The notes beneath the pieces are model-generated. The model worked only from the letters and a program-made list of their open reading frames with translations, was not told the DNA's origin and did not search any database. DNA of 37,676 nt from an uncultured Prevotellaceae bacterium (GTDB lineage Bacteria; Bacteroidota; Bacteroidia; Bacteroidales; Bacteroidaceae), in contig CAMJIA010000009.1 in the NCBI GenBank assembly GCA_946405695.1, positions 1-37,676 of the forward strand, read 5' to 3'. The translations under genes and the position numbers were made by a program. Positions 31,271 through 37,676 of this stretch are shown in pieces; within the stretch, counting starts at the first letter, position 1; each line of letters starts with the position of its first letter.

Positions 31271-33048
31271 TGATTTTAGGTTTAGGAATAGATTCATGGA
31301 TTACCATCGCGACGCTCGTTGCGTTGATGGCTGCGCTCTTGTTTACGCGGCTGAGGACCGACGTGGTCTTTTGGGGCGTCATCGGCATCTTGTTTGTCAC
31401 GGGTGTCCTCGACAAATCCGAAGCCTTTTCCGGACTCATCAACTCGTCAGTCATCATCGTGGGCGTTATGTTCGTCATCGTCACAGGACTCTCCCGTACG
31501 GGGGTGTTGCTGTGGATGACCAAACATATACTTGGAAACCCCAAGAGCCCTGTCCAGATATTGCTGCGCCTGATGCTCTCCGTGGGACTGCTGAGCACGT
31601 TTGTAAACAACACCTCCGTGGTGGCGCTCTTTGTGGGAGGCGTCAAGCTCTGGTCCAGGAAGTTGGGCATCACCCCCTCCAAGCTGCTCATTCCCATGAG
31701 TTATGCAGGCGGAATGGGTGGACCTATGGCTGCTATCGCCACGCCGACTGCGCTGTTGATGTGTGGTATGTACGAACAACAGACCGGTCAGTCACTGAGC
31801 ATCTTCGTCTCTACCATTCCAGCATTGGCATGTTTTGCGGTGAGTATGCTGGTACTGATTCTCTGTCGTGGGCTGTTGCCCGATACTAGCAATCCCGAGG
31901 CGGCTTTTGAAAACACTGGCGACTACACGGTGGAAATGCTCGTCACTTCGAATAATCCGCACATCAGCAAAACCGTCGGCGAACTGGGTCTGAACCAGAT
32001 ACGTGCGGGCAGTCTCGTGGAACTGATACACTTCGACAACTACCGCTTGGTGTCGCCCGTGAACAACGACGAACCGCTCATGGGTGGCGACCGGCTCATC
32101 TTCTCGGGGCAGATTGACGATTTGCTGGAACTGGCCAGAGAGATGGGGTTTGTCTCTTCCGACCACCCCGTATTCTGTATCAATGATGTGAGAAGCCCAC
32201 GGCGCCTCAGGACGGCATACATCTGTTTTGGCAGCAATCTGATAGAAAAGCGCCTGAGCGATACCACCTTCGAGCATGATAACAACATGACGCTGGTCGC
32301 CGTGTCGCGTAAGGGTGTGCACATCAACGAGCCCCCTCGCGAGGTGGTCCTGCATGCTGGCGACTCGTTGCTCTTTGCCAGCCCGCCCCGCTCCAAGGTC
32401 AATACCGATGCCCTGAAGTCGCAGTTGCAGTTCTTCGATTCTCCTGAGATTCCCGTGGTAGGCATGAAGTCCTTGATTTCCACCCTCATCTTGGTGGGTA
32501 TGGTACTGTTGGCCACCACAGGTGTCATGTCGCTGTTACAGAGTGCCTTCATCGCTGCCGGTGCCATGCTGGTGTTTGGCTGTTGCTCGCCCACGCAGGC
32601 CATGAATGCTATTAATTGGAAAATCCTGATATCCCTAGGCGGAGGTCTCGCACTGGGTACAGCCCTCCAGAAGACGGGCTTGGCCAATCAGGTGGCTATG
32701 GGCGTCCTTGACTTTTGTGGCGGCCAACCCCTGCTGGTTATGATAGCCCTTTGTCTGATAGCCGCTATCGTTACCGAGTTCGTTTCTAATTCATCAGCCA
32801 TCGCCTTGATGTTCCCCATCGTCTATGAGGCCGCTGTCGACATGGGATGCAATCCCCTTCCCTTCGTCATCGCCCTCCTGTTGGCCGTCAACGATGCCTT
32901 CCTGACGCCCATCAGCTCACCCCTCAACCTACTGGTCTACGGTCCTGGCGGTTACCGTGCCACCGACTACCTGCGCATCGGACTTCCCGTGAAGATAGCC
33001 TACCTGACTACCGCCATCATTACCATCTTCCTCCTTTATGATATCTGA
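31270..33048 (+). CDS. SLC13-family transporter with two RCK_C domains
   Basis: A 592-residue inner-membrane protein. About five hydrophobic segments (about 11-200) precede two cytoplasmic TrkA-C/RCK_C regulatory domains (about 218-290 and 305-372), and a second membrane half follows (about 395-592). The two halves carry the family's Asn/Thr/Ser hairpin motifs, VNNTSVVAL (112-120) and a C-terminal SNSSAIALMFP. Relatives carry dicarboxylates, sulfate or other anions; the substrate is not predictable. It overlaps the S41-like gene by one base. A hairpin follows the stop. Confidence 0.85.
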   Translation: MILGLGIDSWITIATLVALMAALLFTRLRTDVVFWGVIGILFVTGVLDKSEAFSGLINSSVIIVGVMFVIVTGLSRTGVLLWMTKHILGNPKSPVQILLRLMLSVGLLSTFVNNTSVVALFVGGVKLWSRKLGITPSKLLIPMSYAGGMGGPMAAIATPTALLMCGMYEQQTGQSLSIFVSTIPALACFAVSMLVLILCRGLLPDTSNPEAAFENTGDYTVEMLVTSNNPHISKTVGELGLNQIRAGSLVELIHFDNYRLVSPVNNDEPLMGGDRLIFSGQIDDLLELAREMGFVSSDHPVFCINDVRSPRRLRTAYICFGSNLIEKRLSDTTFEHDNNMTLVAVSRKGVHINEPPREVVLHAGDSLLFASPPRSKVNTDALKSQLQFFDSPEIPVVGMKSLISTLILVGMVLLATTGVMSLLQSAFIAAGAMLVFGCCSPTQAMNAINWKILISLGGGLALGTALQKTGLANQVAMGVLDFCGGQPLLVMIALCLIAAIVTEFVSNSSAIALMFPIVYEAAVDMGCNPLPFVIALLLAVNDAFLTPISSPLNLLVYGPGGYRATDYLRIGLPVKIAYLTTAIITIFLLYDI

Positions 33049-33056
33049 ATAAAAAA

Positions 33057-33095
33057 GAGGATGTGCCTATTTTGACACACCCTCATTGTTTTTGC
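33057..33095. terminator. Bidirectional terminator between transporter and metallopeptidase genes
   Basis: GAGGATGTG (33057-33065) pairs with CACACCCTC (33076-33084) with one A/C mismatch. T-rich DNA follows on the plus strand and six T on the minus strand. The flanking genes converge here. Confidence 0.75.
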
Positions 33096-33117
33096 AACTT
33101 GGGGCCTTTTATGTTTT

Positions 33118-34011
33118 CTACAGCTCTGAGTCAGAACATTCGAAGGTGTTGCCCTGAGAGACGTCGCCAGTCTCCAGGCCACGCTTGAACCACTTCATGC
33201 GCTGGCGGGAGGTGCCGTGGTTGAAGGACTCGGGAACGGCATAGCCACGGGCTTTCTTCTGCAGATAGTCGTCGCCGATGACCTCGGCACAGTTGATGGC
33301 TTCCTCGATGTCGCCATCCTCCAAAGAGCCGAACATCTTGTTATCATGGTGTGCCCAGACGCCGGCATAGAAGTCGGCCAACAGTTCCAAGCGGACGGAC
33401 ATCTTGTTAGCGTCCGTCTGATTCATCTTCGCCATCTTCTCGTGAGCGTCCTGCAGGATGCCCGTGAGGTATTCCACATGGTGACCCACCTCGTGGGCAA
33501 TGACGTAGGCATAGGCGAAGTCACCATCGGCACCGAGCTGTCGCTTCATATTGGTGAAGAACGACAGGTCGATATACAACTTCTGGTCGCCAGAGCAATA
33601 GAACGGTCCCATCTGGGCAGAGCCCTGACCGCAGGCGGTCTGCGTGCCATCGGTATAGAGCACCATGGTGGGCACCTCATACTCCATGTCGTTTTCTTCG
33701 AAGATCTCCTTCCACACATCCTCAGTACCTGCCAGGATCTGTGTGGAGAAACGAGCCAGTTCCTGTTCCTCCTCGGTAAACTCACGCTGGTCCTCGCTGA
33801 CCTCCGTATTGGTACCTGTCAGCGAACCCAAACCTCCATTCTCCTGGAAAGCCTGCATACCTGCTGACAGGGGATCGCCACCAGAGAAATAGGCAATGGC
33901 CATTGCAATAATCACACCCAGGATGCCGGCACCCATGCCAGCCTTCTTGCCACCACTCATACCGCGGCGGTCTTCTACATTCGAGCTTTCGCGTCGTCCG
34001 TCTAAATTCAT
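33118..34011 (-). CDS. Neutral zinc metallopeptidase, YpfJ type
   Basis: A 297-residue protein with a short charged N-terminus, one membrane segment (about 26-43) and an extracytoplasmic domain carrying the zinc motif HEVGHHVEYLTG (H173, E174, H177). The N-terminal motif MNLDGRRESSNVEDRRG and the C-terminal SRQRMKWFKRGLETGD are characteristic of this family, whose physiological role is poorly known. The start lies 12 nt after the phosphopantetheinyl transferase stop, so it is last in a three-gene operon. Confidence 0.92.
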   Translation of the reverse strand: MNLDGRRESSNVEDRRGMSGGKKAGMGAGILGVIIAMAIAYFSGGDPLSAGMQAFQENGGLGSLTGTNTEVSEDQREFTEEEQELARFSTQILAGTEDVWKEIFEENDMEYEVPTMVLYTDGTQTACGQGSAQMGPFYCSGDQKLYIDLSFFTNMKRQLGADGDFAYAYVIAHEVGHHVEYLTGILQDAHEKMAKMNQTDANKMSVRLELLADFYAGVWAHHDNKMFGSLEDGDIEEAINCAEVIGDDYLQKKARGYAVPESFNHGTSRQRMKWFKRGLETGDVSQGNTFECSDSEL

Positions 34012-34023
34012 AGTCTTATTGTA

Positions 34024-34569
34024 TTAATAGGTTATTGAGTAAACGTAATGGTCGGTGACCGCGGTCTGGATCTCACCAGCAAAACTGGTGAGCACAGACT
34101 TCAGGTCGGTGGTGATACCTTGACCGGTGAGCTTGACAACGGCCTCCTTCTGCGTCCATAGCTTGGTGAACTCCAGGGCAGAGCCATTGATGCGTTGCAG
34201 CTCGTCATCGTTCATGACATAGCGAGCCAGCGACTCCTTATAGGGACGAATGGTCTCGATGTCGACACCCACGGGCTTGTCGCTGACCACACAGATGGCA
34301 GCCACACGACAGTGGCTGAGGTTGAAGTGGATGTCAGGGTGTCCCACGATGCTGGGCTTGCCGTGTTCACCATATTCGAAGACGGGAGCCTCATCGATGC
34401 CATACTCCTTGCGCAACGCCTCGCACAACAGTAGATAGGCAGCAGCACACGTCTTGCGTCCCAGCTCGTGCTTGAAACGCAGGCACTGTTCCCTGCGCTG
34501 TTCAGACAGCAGGGGCAATGCCACCTGCCAGTCGAAGTTTGCTATGTCGTCGTTAATATATATACTCAT
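34024..34569 (-). CDS. 4'-phosphopantetheinyl transferase, Sfp type
   Basis: A 181-residue enzyme that moves 4'-phosphopantetheine from coenzyme A to a carrier-protein serine. Motifs are FNLSHC (82-87), GVDIE (101-105; magnesium ligands D103 and E105) and LWTQKEAVVKLTG (137-149; E142, K146). It is slightly short at the C-terminus compared with Sfp but holds all core motifs. The carrier protein is not in this window. The start is preceded by a GTGAATAG-type repeat rather than a Shine-Dalgarno site. Confidence 0.92.
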   Translation of the reverse strand: MSIYINDDIANFDWQVALPLLSEQRREQCLRFKHELGRKTCAAAYLLLCEALRKEYGIDEAPVFEYGEHGKPSIVGHPDIHFNLSHCRVAAICVVSDKPVGVDIETIRPYKESLARYVMNDDELQRINGSALEFTKLWTQKEAVVKLTGQGITTDLKSVLTSFAGEIQTAVTDHYVYSITY

Positions 34570-34589
34570 ATTTCTCTATTCACTGTTCA

Positions 34590-36011
34590 CTATTCACTAG
34601 CGCAGCGCTCTATTTGCGCTTTTGGCCAGTTGATCAGATAGAGCTGCTCTGTAGCGCGGGTAAAGGCGGTATAAAGCCAGTGCAGGTAATCGGCAGAGAG
34701 CATGTCGTCAGTCATATAACCCTGGTCGACATAGATATGTGCCCATTGTCCACCCTGCGCCTTGTGACAGGTGGCGGCATAGGCGTACTTCACCTGCAAG
34801 GCATTGTAGTAGCGGTCTTCCTTCAGCGCCTTCATACGGTCAGGCTTACGAGGAATGTCGGCATAGTCTTCCAACACCTTGTTATACAGCTCTTCCTGCT
34901 GGTCGCGCGTCAAGGCGGGCGCCTCGCTGGTCAGCGTGTCGAGCAGCACGGTAGCTGTCAACTCATAGTCGTCGTAGTCAGGGAATGTCATGGTGACCTC
35001 AGCGAAGCGGAAGCCATACTGCTCGTGGACGTTCCGCACCTTGCGCACCACACACATGTCGCCATTGGCAATGAACTCCAAGCTTGAGCCCTCTGAGTCA
35101 GGGGAGTCTAGTTTTGTCCAGAAGTAGTTGTTCTTCACCACCATCAGCTGGTCGCCAGTAGTCAACTCCTCCTCACGACCCAGTATCTGATTGCGGATGC
35201 CTTGGTTGAAGATGTTGGCACGCTTGTTGGAGCGCGTCACCACCATCGTCTCGTCGAGGCCTACCTTCGAATAGCTGCTGGCCAGCGTCTCGATGAGCTC
35301 GTCGCCAGGCACGACATGGATGTCAGAGAAGCCTTGAAGATGGACCTTGGGCAATTCACATCTGCCATCATACATCAGCCATCTGACCTCTGTCGCATTA
35401 TAGAGGATACCACTCTCCTGACTCTGTCGTAGCACCTCGTTGAGGGTACACTCGTGGACATGCAGGCCATAGATGCTCAAGACGGACGACATCAGCGCAG
35501 GACTCTCCTCCTCGCTTACGGGTGGCAGCTGTGCCTGGTCACCAATGAGCATCAGTCGGCAGTTGCGACCATTATACACAAAGCTGATCAGGTCGTCCAA
35601 CAGGCTACGCCCCTCGCCATTGAGACTGACCATCGAGGCCTCATCGACGATGAACAGTGTATCGTGGGCATTGTTGTAACCCAGCTCGAAGCCACCCTCC
35701 AACGACTTCTGACGATAGATGCGGCGATGAATGGTATAGGCCGCACTACCCGCATACAGCGAGAACACCTTGGCAGCACGTCCCGTTGGTGCCATCAGTA
35801 CCAGCTGCTGTTCCAACGACTGCAGGGCTCGCACTATAGCTGCTGCCAGCGTCGTCTTACCCGTACCTGCCGAACCTCGCATAATCATTACAGCATGCTC
35901 ATGACGATCGCCCATGAATGTCGTAAAGACATCTATGGCCTCCTGCTGCTCTCTTGTCGGCTCAAAGCCGAAAGCACCCCGTATGCGATATTTCAGCTCG
36001 TCAGCAATCAT
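34590..36011 (-). CDS. Dda/RecD-type ATP-dependent DNA helicase (SF1B)
   Basis: A 473-residue superfamily 1 helicase. Walker A is GSAGTGKTT (46-54, K52), Walker B is IVDEASM (D123, E124), motif III lies near LIGDQAQLPP, and the C-terminal motifs are ATCHKAQGGQW and YTAFTRATEQLYLIN. This arrangement and length match Dda-like helicases with a RecD2-like core, without the long N-terminal domain of RecD2. Its role is probably replication-fork or recombination repair. It is first in the operon, with a -7 box 9 nt upstream. Confidence 0.93.
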   Translation of the reverse strand: MIADELKYRIRGAFGFEPTREQQEAIDVFTTFMGDRHEHAVMIMRGSAGTGKTTLAAAIVRALQSLEQQLVLMAPTGRAAKVFSLYAGSAAYTIHRRIYRQKSLEGGFELGYNNAHDTLFIVDEASMVSLNGEGRSLLDDLISFVYNGRNCRLMLIGDQAQLPPVSEEESPALMSSVLSIYGLHVHECTLNEVLRQSQESGILYNATEVRWLMYDGRCELPKVHLQGFSDIHVVPGDELIETLASSYSKVGLDETMVVTRSNKRANIFNQGIRNQILGREEELTTGDQLMVVKNNYFWTKLDSPDSEGSSLEFIANGDMCVVRKVRNVHEQYGFRFAEVTMTFPDYDDYELTATVLLDTLTSEAPALTRDQQEELYNKVLEDYADIPRKPDRMKALKEDRYYNALQVKYAYAATCHKAQGGQWAHIYVDQGYMTDDMLSADYLHWLYTAFTRATEQLYLINWPKAQIERCASE

Positions 36012-36019
36012 TGATGGTG

Positions 36020-36027
36020 CAAAGATA
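36020..36027 (-). promoter_or_regulatory. Promoter -7 box of the helicase operon
   Basis: TATCTTTG on the minus strand lies only 8 nt before the ATG, so the transcript would have almost no leader. No -33 TTG is evident. It diverges from the promoter at 36103. Confidence 0.6.
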
Positions 36028-36102
36028 CTACTTTTTCTTGAAACTTGCTACCATTACAAGATTTTTCATTCGACTAGTGGATGGTGTTTGCCAGATTTTT
36101 CG

Positions 36103-36110
36103 TAACTTTG
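36103..36110 (+). promoter_or_regulatory. Promoter -7 box of the four-cysteine protein gene
   Basis: TAACTTTG fits TAnnTTTG and lies 30 nt before the ATG at 36141. Confidence 0.6.
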
Positions 36111-36140
36111 TCCCGCAAAGTTTATCTAAACAGGAGAGAT

Positions 36141-36413
36141 ATGAAGACAAAACATGTACAGTATCAGACGCACGGAACGTGCTCGCAACTGATTGACGTC
36201 ACAGCAGACGAGAACAACATCATCCAGCAGGTATTCTTCCTGGGTGGCTGCAATGGCAACCTGCAAGGCATCAGCCAACTGGTGAGAGGGCAGCATATAG
36301 ACGACGTGATACCCCGCCTGAACGGCATCCGCTGTGGTGTCAAGAGCACCTCATGTCCTGATCAGTTGTGCAGAGCACTGGAGCAGCTGAAGCAGGCACC
36401 AGCCAAGGAATAG
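36141..36413 (+). CDS. Small TSCPD / TIGR03905-type four-cysteine protein
   Basis: A 90-residue cytoplasmic protein with conserved cysteines C14, C37, C65, C72 and C77 and the signature STSCPDQL. It matches the TSCPD domain otherwise found at the C-terminus of some vitamin B12-dependent ribonucleotide reductases. The function is unknown and metal binding is plausible. The frame opens earlier (36081), but the ATG at 36141 has one of the few clear Shine-Dalgarno sites in the window (AGGAGA, 36132-36137) and follows the -7 box. Confidence 0.88.
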   Translation: MKTKHVQYQTHGTCSQLIDVTADENNIIQQVFFLGGCNGNLQGISQLVRGQHIDDVIPRLNGIRCGVKSTSCPDQLCRALEQLKQAPAKE

Positions 36414-36431
36414 ACACACTCAAAGACAAGA

Positions 36432-36467
36432 AAGGCGTGAAAGTAATTTTTCACGCCTTCCCTTTTT
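36432..36467. terminator. Bidirectional terminator between convergent genes
   Basis: AAGGCGTGAAA (36432-36442) pairs with TTTCACGCCTT (36449-36459) around 6 nt, with T-rich flanks on both strands. It ends within the last codon of the PLP enzyme gene on the minus strand. Confidence 0.85.
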
Positions 36468-37676
36468 ATGTAAGACTCTGTTTAATATCATCTAGCAGGT
36501 CTTCGCCGGCTTCGAGACCGATGCTGAGGCGAACCGTCGTATCTGGTACAGACATTTCCGCACATTGTTCGGCAGTGAAGAGGCCGAAGATGGTGGACGC
36601 AGGATGGATGGCCAACGACTTGCGGTCGAAGAGGTTGGTGGCACGACGGATGATTTGGAGTTTGTCAATGAACGCAAACGCGGCTTCCTTCGAGGCGAGG
36701 TCGATAGTGAAGACGGCGCCGGGCAAGGGACCGAATTGAGCCTTCGATAATTCATAGAAGGGATTATCTTCCAAACCAGTATAGTTCACGCGCTTGATCT
36801 CTGGCAGTTGTTGACATTGTTTTGCCAACCATAGCGTGGTCTCGGCCTGACGACGGAAACGGATGTCGAGGGTGTCGAGACCGAGGGTTTCCATATAGGC
36901 CGCCTGCGGTGTCATTAAGGCGCCAAGATTGGTGATGAGTTCCGTTTTTACACGAGCCGTAAATGCCAGTTTCTTGCCGACCTTCTTGGTACGGGCCTGC
37001 AGGGCTGGCGAGGGTGACTTTGACCAATCGAACTTTCCGTAGTCGATGAGCAGACCTCCTAATCCTGTGCCGCCACCAGAGATGTACTTAGTGCTCGACA
37101 CCACCTCGATATCCACACCGAAATCGACGGCATGGAAGGTGGAGAACGGCACGATGGTTGTATCGGCAATCAGGGGCACACCCGCCTGATGTGCGATGTC
37201 TGCCAACTTGCGGATATCAGCCACAAACAATTGCGGATTGGTGATGATCTCGAAGAAGAGGGCACAGGTTTTGTCATCAATCTGTGCCGCTACCTCTTCA
37301 GGCTTCGTGAAATCGACAAAGCGTGGCTCTACGCCGAAGTTGCCGAGTGTATCTCGAATCAAAGAGACACTATTGCCAAAGAGATGTTTCGAGGCCACGA
37401 TATTGAGGCCTGCCGCGCTGACAGCCGTGAGGGCGTAGTGGATGGCGGCCATACCTGTATTGAGTGCTGTCACACTCGCTGCTCCTGTCAGTTGCCGCAC
37501 GCGCTCCTCGAGATAGGTCACCGTGGGGTTGGCGATACGGGCATACGACGGGGCCATAGAGCGACCGCAAAACGCGTCGCCCATGGCCTTGGCAGACTCA
37601 AACTCAAACGCCGCCGTATAATAGACGGGCATCGACAATGCCCCGTATGCATCAGGTTTCTGATACTTCGTCGTCA
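36466..37676 (-). CDS. Cys/Met-metabolism PLP-dependent enzyme (O-acetylhomoserine sulfhydrylase / gamma-lyase type), edge-truncated
   Basis: The frame runs to the right edge. Reading inward from 37674 gives TTKYQKPDAYGALSMPVYYT, preceded by TG, so the start codon (probably ATG) has its first base just outside; total about 405 residues. The PLP-binding lysine is in SSTKYISGGGTG, and YARIANPTVTYLEERV, LNTGMAAIHYAL, LIADTTIVPF and the C-terminal VRLSIGLEAGEDLLDDI are family hallmarks. The GGG after the lysine motif differs from the usual GH found in cystathionine enzymes. The exact reaction (sulfhydrylase or gamma-lyase) cannot be decided. An internal Met at 37638 would remove the conserved N-terminus. 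Confidence 0.88.
   Translation of the reverse strand, partial: TTKYQKPDAYGALSMPVYYTAAFEFESAKAMGDAFCGRSMAPSYARIANPTVTYLEERVRQLTGAASVTALNTGMAAIHYALTAVSAAGLNIVASKHLFGNSVSLIRDTLGNFGVEPRFVDFTKPEEVAAQIDDKTCALFFEIITNPQLFVADIRKLADIAHQAGVPLIADTTIVPFSTFHAVDFGVDIEVVSSTKYISGGGTGLGGLLIDYGKFDWSKSPSPALQARTKKVGKKLAFTARVKTELITNLGALMTPQAAYMETLGLDTLDIRFRRQAETTLWLAKQCQQLPEIKRVNYTGLEDNPFYELSKAQFGPLPGAVFTIDLASKEAAFAFIDKLQIIRRATNLFDRKSLAIHPASTIFGLFTAEQCAEMSVPDTTVRLSIGLEAGEDLLDDIKQSLT

Overview
The window looks like a chromosomal segment of a Prevotella-type Bacteroidales (Prevotella, Segatella or a close relative). The reasons are promoters with the Bacteroidota -7 box (TAnnTTTG), few Shine-Dalgarno sequences, tandem SusC/SusD pairs, lipoprotein signals followed by acidic residues, and hybrid sensor/AraC regulators. 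The assignment rests on gene families and promoter style; no rRNA or marker gene is present.

Positions 100-3813 hold a complete IS1595-family transposon with 25-bp perfect terminal inverted repeats and an 8-bp target duplication (TGTCAATT). It carries a zinc-ribbon DDE transposase and two AT-rich passenger genes on the opposite strand. The passengers contain three copies of an N-terminal motif that resembles phage capsid-targeting sequences. The element has landed between the promoter of a sensor-regulator gene (-7 box at 89-96) and its start codon at 3837.

Positions 3837-29224 are a fructan utilisation locus built from two paralogous cassettes in tandem. Each runs regulator - susC - susD - DUF4960-type surface glycan-binding lipoprotein - GH32 lipoprotein. 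Cassette 1 is 3837-13652 and cassette 2 is 14884-25216. A small secreted two-repeat protein (13816-14679) with its own promoter and terminator lies between them. A shared tail follows: a periplasmic GH32 (25441-27102), an MFS sugar permease (27129-28289) and a PfkB fructokinase (28340-29224). In the inferred pathway, surface GH32 enzymes cut levan or inulin, SusC/D import the oligosaccharides, periplasmic GH32 releases fructose, the permease imports it and fructokinase phosphorylates it.

The two regulators are reduced hybrid two-component systems. Regulator 2 keeps the sugar-binding domain, HisKA, receiver and AraC domains but has no ATP-binding kinase domain. Regulator 1 has lost kinase and receiver altogether. 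A by-eye cis element (GTT[A/C], 28-29 nt, then GAACG) recurs upstream of five genes in the locus. Its distance to the -7 box is 26, 36, 36, 57 and 57 nt, which is roughly one helical face. Regulator 2 and the downstream transporter operon instead have canonical TTG-N19-TAnnTTTG promoters and no such site.

Positions 29420-33048 encode an S41-like peptidase lipoprotein overlapping, by TAATG, an SLC13-type transporter with RCK_C domains. Positions 33118-36011 (minus strand) form a housekeeping-like operon: Dda/RecD-type helicase, Sfp-type phosphopantetheinyl transferase and YpfJ-type zinc metallopeptidase. A small TSCPD/four-cysteine protein (36141-36413, plus strand) diverges from it. The window ends inside a Cys/Met-metabolism PLP enzyme (minus strand) whose start codon appears to straddle the right edge.
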